A DNA stretch of 64,000 nucleotides, taken from assembly GCF_004521985.1 (NCBI RefSeq), contig NZ_SBHZ01000006.1, positions 248,001 to 312,000 of the forward strand. Reading direction: 5' to 3'. The notes below the pieces were generated by a model. The model saw only the letters and a list, made by a program, of their open reading frames with translations, did no database searches and was not told the origin of the DNA. The stretch is from Ectopseudomonas khazarica. GTDB lineage: Bacteria > Pseudomonadota > Gammaproteobacteria > Pseudomonadales > Pseudomonadaceae. The translations under genes were made by a program, and so were the position numbers. Below, in pieces: positions 7,487-15,296 of the stretch (position 1 is its first letter; every line of letters begins with the position of its first letter).

Positions 7487-8245
7487 TCATTTTTCCAGGT
7501 AATCGATGAAGTTACTTAGGCTGGTTTTTGTCAGGCATATGGCTTTAATTGTTTTGCCATCAAAGTTAGATATGAATTTGTGATCGCTCAAGATTTCGCT
7601 GCTTTTGTTTGTACTCCACGCGCCATCGAGGAATATAGTTGAGCATGTGATGATGTTGAATTCACCTATCTTGCTGAATGTGCCCTGATCAAACATATCT
7701 TGAAGATTTTTAATTCTCTTACGAATTGACTTCTCTGTTCCCACGTCTATGTGAGAGGCGTGGTTGTAAGCGTTCTTCCAAGGGTTATTTTTTCCTTTTT
7801 CACTTTTTCCGGAAACGTACTTTTCCAAGTCGGAGTATGCGAGTTTGAGCTTTTCTTTATGGCTAATATCTTTGCTGGAAATAGATCCTGATTTGCTTTC
7901 AAGTATATAGGTCTCAAGGTCTTTTGAAAAAAATCCATCAAATCCCTTTTTGATTGACCCTTCCTCTAGGTTAAAGAATAGAAACTCTTGCTTGTATCCA
8001 CTAATTTTTAAGTACAAATGGGCGAAAAGTTCAGCGGCTGCACCCATTTTGGTTTTGGGGTCCTTGTCCTCTAAGAATTGTCTTAGTCGTCTTTTGACAA
8101 GTTTCAGCTCGCTGCCAGAGTCACCTTCACATATAGATACTAATAGGCTGTCAAGGTGCTTGGTTGTATCTCTATCTATAGATTCTATGTTGATGACATG
8201 TAGTTCGTGTAGGGGGGATATGATTTTGGTTTCAATTGGAATCAT
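7487..8245 (-). CDS. PD-(D/E)XK nuclease, HamA/AbpA-like partner of the helicase
   Basis: The 252-residue protein shows the four-part PD-(D/E)XK nuclease signature: Glu72 in GAAAELFAHLYL, then KGFDGFF (Asp103), then ILESKSG (Glu116, Lys118). The rest is unassigned; a conserved-looking block near 199-209 reads ITCSTIFLDGAW. Metal-dependent DNA cleavage is therefore expected. It is the first gene of the AT-rich pair and its TGA precedes the helicase ATG by one base. The start at 8245 is the only reasonable one (the next Met is residue 67, inside the nuclease domain), though no clear ribosome site precedes it; a TATATAT at 8262-8268 could be a -10 element giving a very short leader. HamA (DUF1837) in Hachiman has this size and partner, but I could not verify homology. 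Confidence 0.7.
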   Translation of the reverse strand: MIPIETKIISPLHELHVINIESIDRDTTKHLDSLLVSICEGDSGSELKLVKRRLRQFLEDKDPKTKMGAAAELFAHLYLKISGYKQEFLFFNLEEGSIKKGFDGFFSKDLETYILESKSGSISSKDISHKEKLKLAYSDLEKYVSGKSEKGKNNPWKNAYNHASHIDVGTEKSIRKRIKNLQDMFDQGTFSKIGEFNIITCSTIFLDGAWSTNKSSEILSDHKFISNFDGKTIKAICLTKTSLSNFIDYLEK

Positions 8246-8304
8246 TAAGTTGTCCGAGCATATATATTCAGCAGGCGGGGTTGGTAGCGACCTCGAGTGT
8301 TTTC

Positions 8305-9081
8305 TTATAACTTAAGGGCCTGCATGGTTCGGCACTTGGGAAAAGCCGAACACCCCCAAAACTGCTGCCCAGCCTTGGGGCCTGATTTCACGGTACGAAT
8401 AAGCAGCGCATTACCGCATTGCGGACACTGTCTCTCGGCTGTCGGATCGCTACGGCGCTTAAGGTTTTGCACATGCTCGCGGTGGGGGGCGAGGGTAGGC
8501 GCGCGGCGGCCGGTTTGCAGAGCGTGCAGCATGGCGTCGACCTCGGCCTCGCTGAATACCGGCTGCTGGAATGAATGGATATAGCGGATAAAGCCTATGC
8601 CCTGGGTGACGTTTGCCGGCACTTCGGTCTTGAAGGAGCTGCCGCCGACAAAAGTGACAACCGAGTGCAGGTGCTCGGGACTGACGCCAAGTGTGGCTTC
8701 CAGGGCTTTGAGGTGCTTGTAGTTCTGCCGCAGCGGGTTCTGGAATTTGAAGGTGCGTTTGTAGAGCTTCTGCGTCCACTGCGCCTGTTTCTCGCTGCCG
8801 AAGATCCAGCCGCTCATGTTCTTCGTTTCCAGCACGAAGATGCCGTAAGGCGAGAGGAATACGTGGTCGATCTGCGTGGTGCCGTCTGGCGTATTCAGTG
8901 TGACGTTGTGCAGGCGGCGGTAGGTATGCTTGTCCAACTGCCAATGGGCGAACAGGCGCACCAGCAGTTCACCGATCTGCCCCTTGGCCCAGGGCGATTT
9001 GAGCAGGCCGATCAGCAGGGCTGCCGGGATGAACCAGGCCAGCATGCCCCAGACCTGGGCGACTATCGGGCTGTAATCCAT
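8305..9081 (-). CDS. NERD-domain nuclease-like membrane protein with topoisomerase-type zinc finger
   Basis: The 258-residue protein has an N-terminal transmembrane segment (about residues 9-27), then a NERD (nuclease-related) domain with GQIGELLV (Glu38), QIDHVFLSPYGIFVLETKN (Asp72, Glu85, Lys87), which keeps the PD-(D/E)XK catalytic set. The C-terminal 40 residues form a four-cysteine finger (Cys219, 222, 244, 250) of the kind found at the end of bacterial topoisomerase I. Such proteins are presumed membrane-tethered DNA-processing factors of unknown role. It lies 59 bases upstream of the AT-rich nuclease-helicase pair on the same strand, but its composition is close to the host's, so it may have a separate history. 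Confidence 0.85.
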   Translation of the reverse strand: MDYSPIVAQVWGMLAWFIPAALLIGLLKSPWAKGQIGELLVRLFAHWQLDKHTYRRLHNVTLNTPDGTTQIDHVFLSPYGIFVLETKNMSGWIFGSEKQAQWTQKLYKRTFKFQNPLRQNYKHLKALEATLGVSPEHLHSVVTFVGGSSFKTEVPANVTQGIGFIRYIHSFQQPVFSEAEVDAMLHALQTGRRAPTLAPHREHVQNLKRRSDPTAERQCPQCGNALLIRTVKSGPKAGQQFWGCSAFPKCRTMQALKL

Positions 9082-9405
9082 TTTCTTCCTTGAGCCGAGC
9101 TGCTTGATGGAGAGGCGAGCAGGTGTGCCGAAATCCAGATGCCTGGCACACCCGGATAATGGCTAATCGCTTTCAAGGGCTCAAGGGGATCGCGACTATT
9201 GTCTTAAGGGCGACGCTGGGGCGACTGTCCAACAAGCGTCTACAGTGGGATCAGCTTGGCGATATCTCGGCGTGAGCCGATTAGAGGCGCTATTCGGCTC
9301 ATTCCATGAGCCGAATCGAGTACGGCATTCGTGGATGCCGTGATATGAGGCCTTAGCAGGCTTGGGGCATAAACGCGAAAGCCGCGCAGTGCGCGGCTTT
9401 GAAGG
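9082..9405. other. Intergenic region between the NERD gene and the tRNA
   Basis: About 320 bases with no gene. It contains the probable promoter of the NERD gene on the left and the tRNA terminator on the right (9376-9401). A loose similarity of gtgagccgaat-type sequence near 9305 to that near 3210 hints that homology between the two ends of the accessory region may extend beyond the tRNA remnant, but it is too weak to count on. Confidence 0.4.
9376..9401 (-). terminator. Terminator hairpin of the tRNA gene
   Basis: aaagccgcgcagtgcgcggc followed by ttt forms a strong stem-loop a few bases beyond the tRNA 3' CCA, with an A/T run on the appropriate side for minus-strand transcription. A degenerate copy of this hairpin accompanies the tRNA remnant at 3342-3364. 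Confidence 0.75.
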
Positions 9406-9482
9406 TGGTGGGCCCACACGGACTCGAACCGTGGACCAAAGGATTATGAGTCCTCTGCTCTAACCAACTGAGCTATAGGCCC
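9406..9482 (-). tRNA. tRNA with CAT anticodon, probably tRNA-Ile2 (lysidine-modified)
   Basis: The 77-base gene includes an encoded CCA. Acceptor GGGCCTA pairs with TGGGCCC (one G-U); discriminator base A. The anticodon loop reads CTCATAA, so the anticodon is CAT. The T arm is CCACG-GTTCGAG-CGTGG-like and the D arm contains GCTCAGTTGGTTAGAGC. A CAT tRNA can be initiator Met, elongator Met or Ile2. The initiator-specific C1-A72 mismatch is absent, and the acceptor and anticodon stems differ from the elongator Met sequence I remember for Pseudomonas, so Ile2, modified by TilS to read AUA, is favoured. It serves as the intact end of the putative integrated element. Confidence 0.93.
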
Positions 9483-9498
9483 CCAGAAGGCCGGCGGA

Positions 9499-12400
9499 TT
9501 ATACCGGCGCGCTCTCGTCGGCGCCAACCGCTTGACCGGGCGAGAGAAATTTCCGGGTGAAGGCTTCGGAGGAGAGCGGGCGGCTGACCACGTAGCCCTG
9601 AATCTGCAGGCAACCTTCGGCGGCCAGGCAGAGTTCCTGCGCCTTGGTTTCCACGCCTTCGGCGATCACCGTCAGTTGCATGCTGTTGCCCAGGGCGATG
9701 ATGGCGCGGGTAATGGCCAGGTCGTGCGGGTCGTCCGGCAGGCCGCGAATGAATGACTGGTCGATCTTCAGCACGTCCAGCGGCAGGCGCTTGAGGTAGC
9801 TGAGCGAGGAGTAGCCGGTGCCGAAGTCGTCGATGGCCAGCTGCACGCCGAGGTCCTTGAGGCGGTGGAGGATGTCCAGCGCTTCGCCGGACTGGCTCAT
9901 GATGAAGTTCTCGGTGATCTCCAGCTGCAGCAGCTCCGGCTGCAGGTCGTGGCGCTGCAGCAGCTCGCTGATGCGCGGCAGCAGGCTCGGCTGGTGCAGC
10001 TGCGCGCCGGCCAGGTTGACCGAGAGGGGGCCGAAGGCGTGGCCGTTGTCCTGCCATTCCTGCAACTGGCGGCAGGCCTCCGCCAGCACCCAGTCGCCCA
10101 GCGGCAGGATCAGCCCGCTCTCTTCGGCCACCGGGATGAAGCGATCCGGCGGGATGTCGCCGAACACCGGGTGCGGCCAGCGCACCAGCGCTTCGGCGCC
10201 CACCAGGGCCTGGCTGCGCAGGCAGTACTTGGGCTGGTAGAACAGGCACAGTTCGTCGCGCTCCAGGGCGCGGCGCAGCTCCTGCTCCATGGCCATGCGT
10301 TCGTTGACCTGGAAGGTCAGCGAGCGGGTGTAGAACTCGCAGCGGTTGCGGCCCTTGGCCTTGGACTGGTACATGGCCGCGTCGGCGTTCTTGATCAGCG
10401 TGGCGACATCGATGCCGTCCTTCGGATAGAGGCTGATGCCGATGCTGGCGCTGATGAAGAACTCATGGTGATCCAGGGCGAAGGGCGCGCGGAAGCACTC
10501 CAGCAGTTTCTGCGCGACCTGCTCGGCGTCCTGCTCCTGGTGCAGGCCGGGCAGCAGGATGATGAACTCGTCGCCGCCGAGACGAGCCACGGTGTCGACA
10601 TCGCGCAGCTGCTGCTTGAGGCGTGCGGCGATGGCCTTGAGCAGCTGGTCGCCGACCGGGTGGCCGAGGCTGTCGTTGATCTGCTTGAAGCGGTCGAGGT
10701 CGAGGAACAGCACGGCGCCCAGCTGGTCGTTGGCGCGCGAGCCGTCCAGCGCGCTGCGCAGGCGATTCTCGAACAGCAGGCGGTTGGGCAGGCCGGTCAG
10801 CGGGTCGTGATGGGCCTGGTGGTCGAGTCGCGCCTGGGCATGCTTGAGGCTGGAAATGTCGGCGAATACGCCAACGAAGTGGGTGATCTGGTTGTCGGCG
10901 TTGCGCACGGCGCTGATGGTCAGCCACTCGGGGTAGAGCTCGCCATTCTTGCGCTGGTTCCAGATCTCACCCTGCCAGTGGCCGTTGGCGGCAAGGCTGT
11001 GCCACATGGCGGCGTAGAAGGCGTTGTCGTGCTGCCCGGAGGACAGCAGGCTGGGGCGCTGGCCAAGGGCTTCGGCCTCGCTGTAGCCGGTGATCTGGGT
11101 GAAGGCGCGGTTGACGGCGGTGATGCGCTGTTCGAGGTCGGTGATCATGACGCCTTCGGCGGTGCTCTCGAAGACGGTGGCGGCCTGCTGCAGTTCTTCC
11201 TGCATCTGCTGGCGTTCGGTGATGTCGCGGGCGATGGTCAGCAGACACTCGTCACCGCCGATGGGCAGTGGTTGTGCGGAGAGTTCGCAGAGGCGCAGCT
11301 GGCCGTTCTTGTTGCGCACCGGGGCGATCATCTCGCGCACGCTGCCCTGTTCGCGAATCTGCCGGACCAGGCGTTCGCGGTCCTGCGGGTTGGCCCAGAT
11401 GCCCAGGCTGAGGGTGCTGTGCTTGCCGATCTCGTCGAAGCTGTAGCCGGTGATGCGGCTGAAGCCCTCGTTGGCTTCCACCAGCAGGCCGTCCCGCAGG
11501 CGGGTGATCAGCAGGCCGTCGGGCGAGGCATGGAAGGCCTTGGCGAACTTCTCTTCGGATATCTGCAACTGTTGCTGGGTGCTCTTCAGCTGGCTGATGT
11601 CGCGCACCACGACCACCAGCGCCGGCGTATTGTCGAGCACGAAGGAGCTGGCCGAGATTAGCCCGGTGAAGAGGCTGCCGTCGGCCCGGCGAAAGGGCAT
11701 CTCCAGGTTGCGTACGCTGTTTTCCTGCAGGCGCAGCAGCAGGCTCGGGCCGATCCCCGGCGTGCCCCACAGGTCGAGCTCGGTGGCGGTCTTGCCGATG
11801 GCCTGCTCGATGCCGATACCGGTCTGTTCGGTGAATGCGGTGTTGACCTCAAGCAGCACACCATCGACGCGGCGGGCGATGATCAGGGCGTCCGGGCACT
11901 GCTGGAAGACCGAGGCGAACTTCTGTTCGGAGAGGCGCAGCGCGTGCTCGGTCTGCTTGGCTTCGCTGATGTCGACCATCAGCCCGCGCACCACCTGGCG
12001 GTCGTCGCGCTGCAGCAGGGTGACGATGTCACGCACCCAGACGGTTCGTCCGTATGCGGCGATCAGGCGGTACTCCAGGGCGTGATCCTGGCCGGCGGCG
12101 CATTGTTCGAGGCAGCTGCGCAAGGCGCGCTGATGATCGTCGGGGTGCAGGTGGCGTTGCCAGAAACCGGGTTCCAGCCATTCGTGCAGCGGGTAGCCGA
12201 GCAGCGTCTCCGCGTGGGGCGAGACGTAGGTGTAGTTCAGCCCGCTCGCCTCGGTCTCCCAGGTGATGGCCGAGAGGCTTTCGACCATGTCGCGGAAGTG
12301 CTGCTCGCTGCTGTGCAGTTCCTGCTCCAGCGCCTCGCGGTTGTGCATCTCCTGCTTCAGGCGATGGTTGATGCGCAGGATGATGGCGATGACGGCCAGC

Positions 12401-13233
12401 AGCGCGAGCAGGGCGGGCAGGCCATAGAGCAGGGCCTGATGCCAGAATGCGCGGCGGTCGAGCACGCTGCCGACCCAGGGCTCCTGCAGCGCCTCGATCT
12501 CGTCGGCGCTGAGTTCGGCGAACAGCTTGTCGAGGATGCTGACCAGCATGCTCTGGCCACGCGGTGCGGCCATGGCCAGCTGGTAGCGGTAGGGCGTTTC
12601 GCCGCTGATGTACAGGCCGTCCAGCTTGAGCTGGCGCAGGCTCCAGACGCTGGATGCGAGGTCGCCGACCATGGCGTCGGCCTGATTGGTGGCCAGCGCC
12701 TGCAGGGCCGCGGCTACGCTGGCTAGCGGCAGCAGGTTGAGGTCGGGGTGGCGCTGGCGCAGCAGCTCGTGGGGGGCGTAGTTGGCGACCACGGCGACTT
12801 TCAGGCCATACAGGTCGTCGAGCTTCTGCGGTTGCGGGCCGCCGTCGCGGGCCAGGATGATGATGGGGAAGTCCAGGTACGGACGGGTGAAGGTGAGGTA
12901 CTCCTGGCGCTCGGGGGTGGACATGACACCGGGCAGCAGGTCGACCTGGCCGCTGCGCGCCTGTTGCAGCACCGCGCTCCAGTCGCTCGGCTCGATGGGT
13001 TCGAGTTCCACGCCAAGGCGGCTTTCGATGAGGCGGACGTAGTCGGCGGTGAGGCCCAGGTAGTTGCCCTGGGCGTCGCGAAATTCGAAGGGTGGCCAGG
13101 ACGCGTCGACGCCCAGGCGCAGCTGCGGGTTGGCTGCCAGCCAGGCGCGCTCGTCCTCGTCGAGTGTCAGGGCTTGGGCCGGGGTCATCCAATACGCCAG
13201 GCACAACAGCACAATGGCCGGCAAGCGGAACAT
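9499..13233 (-). CDS. rmcA: RmcA-like c-di-GMP sensor: periplasmic binding domain, four PAS, GGDEF, EAL
   Basis: The 1244-residue protein matches PA0575/RmcA in position (next to rpoD) and architecture. Order: signal peptide (1-21), SBP_bac_3-type periplasmic domain (about 25-260), a transmembrane helix (about 266-287), four PAS domains (about 310-430, 440-555, 565-685, 690-810), GGDEF and EAL. The GGDEF motif RLGGDEF and the EAL motif GAEALVRW are both intact, so synthesis and hydrolysis of c-di-GMP are both possible, though RmcA is known mainly as a phosphodiesterase tuned by redox and phenazines. The periplasmic domain suggests an amino-acid-like ligand. The gene is monocistronic, downstream of the rpoD terminator. 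Confidence 0.93.
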   Translation of the reverse strand: MFRLPAIVLLCLAYWMTPAQALTLDEDERAWLAANPQLRLGVDASWPPFEFRDAQGNYLGLTADYVRLIESRLGVELEPIEPSDWSAVLQQARSGQVDLLPGVMSTPERQEYLTFTRPYLDFPIIILARDGGPQPQKLDDLYGLKVAVVANYAPHELLRQRHPDLNLLPLASVAAALQALATNQADAMVGDLASSVWSLRQLKLDGLYISGETPYRYQLAMAAPRGQSMLVSILDKLFAELSADEIEALQEPWVGSVLDRRAFWHQALLYGLPALLALLAVIAIILRINHRLKQEMHNREALEQELHSSEQHFRDMVESLSAITWETEASGLNYTYVSPHAETLLGYPLHEWLEPGFWQRHLHPDDHQRALRSCLEQCAAGQDHALEYRLIAAYGRTVWVRDIVTLLQRDDRQVVRGLMVDISEAKQTEHALRLSEQKFASVFQQCPDALIIARRVDGVLLEVNTAFTEQTGIGIEQAIGKTATELDLWGTPGIGPSLLLRLQENSVRNLEMPFRRADGSLFTGLISASSFVLDNTPALVVVVRDISQLKSTQQQLQISEEKFAKAFHASPDGLLITRLRDGLLVEANEGFSRITGYSFDEIGKHSTLSLGIWANPQDRERLVRQIREQGSVREMIAPVRNKNGQLRLCELSAQPLPIGGDECLLTIARDITERQQMQEELQQAATVFESTAEGVMITDLEQRITAVNRAFTQITGYSEAEALGQRPSLLSSGQHDNAFYAAMWHSLAANGHWQGEIWNQRKNGELYPEWLTISAVRNADNQITHFVGVFADISSLKHAQARLDHQAHHDPLTGLPNRLLFENRLRSALDGSRANDQLGAVLFLDLDRFKQINDSLGHPVGDQLLKAIAARLKQQLRDVDTVARLGGDEFIILLPGLHQEQDAEQVAQKLLECFRAPFALDHHEFFISASIGISLYPKDGIDVATLIKNADAAMYQSKAKGRNRCEFYTRSLTFQVNERMAMEQELRRALERDELCLFYQPKYCLRSQALVGAEALVRWPHPVFGDIPPDRFIPVAEESGLILPLGDWVLAEACRQLQEWQDNGHAFGPLSVNLAGAQLHQPSLLPRISELLQRHDLQPELLQLEITENFIMSQSGEALDILHRLKDLGVQLAIDDFGTGYSSLSYLKRLPLDVLKIDQSFIRGLPDDPHDLAITRAIIALGNSMQLTVIAEGVETKAQELCLAAEGCLQIQGYVVSRPLSSEAFTRKFLSPGQAVGADESAPV

Positions 13234-13351
13234 AACGGCCTCGTTTCGGGATCAATAAGGTCGCAGTGTAGACCGCCGGCGTCGAGATGGCAGTTTGATT
13301 GCGCAGTCGGCGTGTGATTGGAAGAAGGCGGGGCAAGTGCCTGGAAAGCAA

Positions 13352-13376
13352 AACCCCCGGCCTGGGCCGGGGGTTC
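13352..13376 (-). terminator. Rho-independent terminator after rpoD
   Basis: aacccccggcctgggccggg and the following gtt give an 8-9 bp GC stem. On the minus strand it is followed by TTTTGCTTT, 6 bases beyond the rpoD stop. It ends the rpsU-dnaG-rpoD transcript and isolates rmcA. Confidence 0.85.
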
Positions 13377-13381
13377 TGGTA

Positions 13382-15229
13382 TCACTCGTCGAGGAAGGAG
13401 CGCAGATGCTCGCTTCGCGTCGGGTGGCGCAGCTTGCGCAGTGCCTTGGCTTCGATCTGACGAATACGCTCGCGGGTGACATCGAACTGCTTGCCGACTT
13501 CCTCGAGGGTGTGGTCGGTGTTCATGTCGATGCCGAAGCGCATGCGCAGGACCTTGGCTTCACGGGCGGTGAGGCCGGCCAGTACTTCGCGCGTGGCTTC
13601 CTTGAGGCTTTCGACCGTGGCTACGTCGATCGGGGACTGCATGGTGCTGTCCTCGATGAAGTCGCCCAGGTGCGAATCTTCGTCGTCGCCGATCGGGGTT
13701 TCCATGGAAATCGGCTCTTTGGCGATCTTCAATACCTTGCGGATCTTGTCCTCGGGCATTTCCATGCGCTCACCCAGCTCTTCCGGAGTGGGCTCGCGAC
13801 CCATTTCCTGAAGCATCTGACGGGAGATGCGGTTGAGCTTGTTGATGGTCTCGATCATGTGCACCGGGATACGGATGGTGCGCGCCTGGTCGGCGATCGA
13901 GCGGGTGATCGCCTGGCGAATCCACCAGGTGGCGTAGGTCGAGAACTTGTAGCCGCGACGGTATTCGAACTTGTCCACCGCCTTCATCAGGCCGATGTTG
14001 CCTTCCTGGATCAGGTCGAGGAACTGCAGGCCGCGGTTGGTGTACTTCTTGGCGATGGAGATCACCAGACGCAGGTTCGCCTCGACCATTTCCTTCTTGG
14101 CGCGGCGGGCCTTGGCCTCACCGATGGACATGCGACGGTTGATGTCCTTGATCTCGGCCAGGCTCAGGCTGCACTCGGCTTCCAGGTCGGCGAGCTTCTG
14201 CTGGCAGCGCTGGATGTCGGCCTGCAGGTTGCCCAGGGCTTCGGCGTACTTGGCCTTGCCCTTGGCCAGGTCGGCGGACCAGTCCATGTCGACTTCATTG
14301 CCCGGGAACAGGCGCAGGAAGTCGGCACGCGGCATGCGCGCATCACGTACGCACAGCTGCATGATGGCGCGCTCTTGCGCACGCAGACGGTCGAGGGCGC
14401 TGCGCACCTGGATGACCAGGGCGTCGTACTGCTTGGGCACCAGCTTGATCGGCATGAACAGCTCGGCCAGGGCGGCCAGCTCGTCGGTGACCTGCTTGCT
14501 GCCACGGCCATGCTTCTTCAGGGCCTTCTGGACCTTGTCCTGCTGCTCGGCCACGGCATTGAAACGGCGCGCCGCTTCTTCCGGGTCCGGGCCGCCATCG
14601 CCTTCTTCTTCCTCGTCGTCGCCGTCTTCTTCCTCGTCTTCGTCGTCGCTTTCTTCAGCGGCGGCGCCTTCCTTGACGGGAACGGGGGCGGCGGCTTCGT
14701 CGGGCACGCTGCCGTCATCCGGGTCGATGTAGCCACTGAGGACTTCGGCCAGGCGGCCGCCTTCGGTGGTGACGCGGTTGTACTCGGCGAGGATGCCGTC
14801 GACGGTGCCGGGGAAGTGAGCGATGGCGCTCATGACTTCGCGGATGCCTTCCTCGATGCGCTTGGCGATCTCGATCTCGCCTTCGCGGGTCAGCAGTTCC
14901 ACGGTACCCATTTCACGCATGTACATGCGCACCGGGTCAGTGGTACGGCCGATATCGGTCTCAACGGCAGCGAGGGCGGCAGCGGCTTCTTCGGCAGCGG
15001 CTTCGTCGGTGTCGGCTTCGGCCAACAACAGGGCGTCCGCATCCGGAGCACTCTCGAATACGTTGATCCCCATGTCGTTGATCATGCGGATGATGTCTTC
15101 CACCTGTTCCGGATCGGAAATGTCTTCCGGCAGGTGGTCATTGACCTCCGCGTACGTCAGGTAACCCTGCTCGCGACCACGGCTGATCAATTCTTTCAAA
15201 CGAGATTGCTGTTGCGCTTTTACGGACAT
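13382..15229 (-). CDS. rpoD: RNA polymerase primary sigma factor (sigma-70)
   Basis: The 615-residue protein contains region 1.1 (1-80), region 1.2 ([20 protein letters not shown]), a long acidic non-conserved region with a Glu/Asp run around 190-215, region 2 ([20 protein letters not shown], then [15 protein letters not shown] for -10 recognition and melting), region 3 ([12 protein letters not shown]) and region 4.2 ([20 protein letters not shown] for -35 recognition). Length is that of Pseudomonas RpoD (about 617). It is the last gene of the macromolecular-synthesis operon, 67 bases after dnaG, which couples initiation of translation, replication and transcription. Confidence 0.99.
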   Translation of the reverse strand: MSVKAQQQSRLKELISRGREQGYLTYAEVNDHLPEDISDPEQVEDIIRMINDMGINVFESAPDADALLLAEADTDEAAAEEAAAALAAVETDIGRTTDPVRMYMREMGTVELLTREGEIEIAKRIEEGIREVMSAIAHFPGTVDGILAEYNRVTTEGGRLAEVLSGYIDPDDGSVPDEAAAPVPVKEGAAAEESDDEDEEEDGDDEEEEGDGGPDPEEAARRFNAVAEQQDKVQKALKKHGRGSKQVTDELAALAELFMPIKLVPKQYDALVIQVRSALDRLRAQERAIMQLCVRDARMPRADFLRLFPGNEVDMDWSADLAKGKAKYAEALGNLQADIQRCQQKLADLEAECSLSLAEIKDINRRMSIGEAKARRAKKEMVEANLRLVISIAKKYTNRGLQFLDLIQEGNIGLMKAVDKFEYRRGYKFSTYATWWIRQAITRSIADQARTIRIPVHMIETINKLNRISRQMLQEMGREPTPEELGERMEMPEDKIRKVLKIAKEPISMETPIGDDEDSHLGDFIEDSTMQSPIDVATVESLKEATREVLAGLTAREAKVLRMRFGIDMNTDHTLEEVGKQFDVTRERIRQIEAKALRKLRHPTRSEHLRSFLDE

Positions 15230-15296
15230 AACACCCTATCCACTGAAGGTCTTGGCGGGCTGAAAACAAGCCGAGGATTATACCTCAGTTCAGGCT

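Noticed and set aside
9406..9482. Elongator or initiator tRNA-Met
   Set aside because: The CAT anticodon allows it, but there is no C1-A72 mismatch and the stems differ from the elongator Met I recall for Pseudomonas; Ile2 is favoured, though not proven.
9865..11661. Open frame of about 600 codons opposite rmcA
   Set aside because: Shadow of a GC-rich gene; residue composition is Ala/Gly/Val/Leu/Gln-rich with no motifs.
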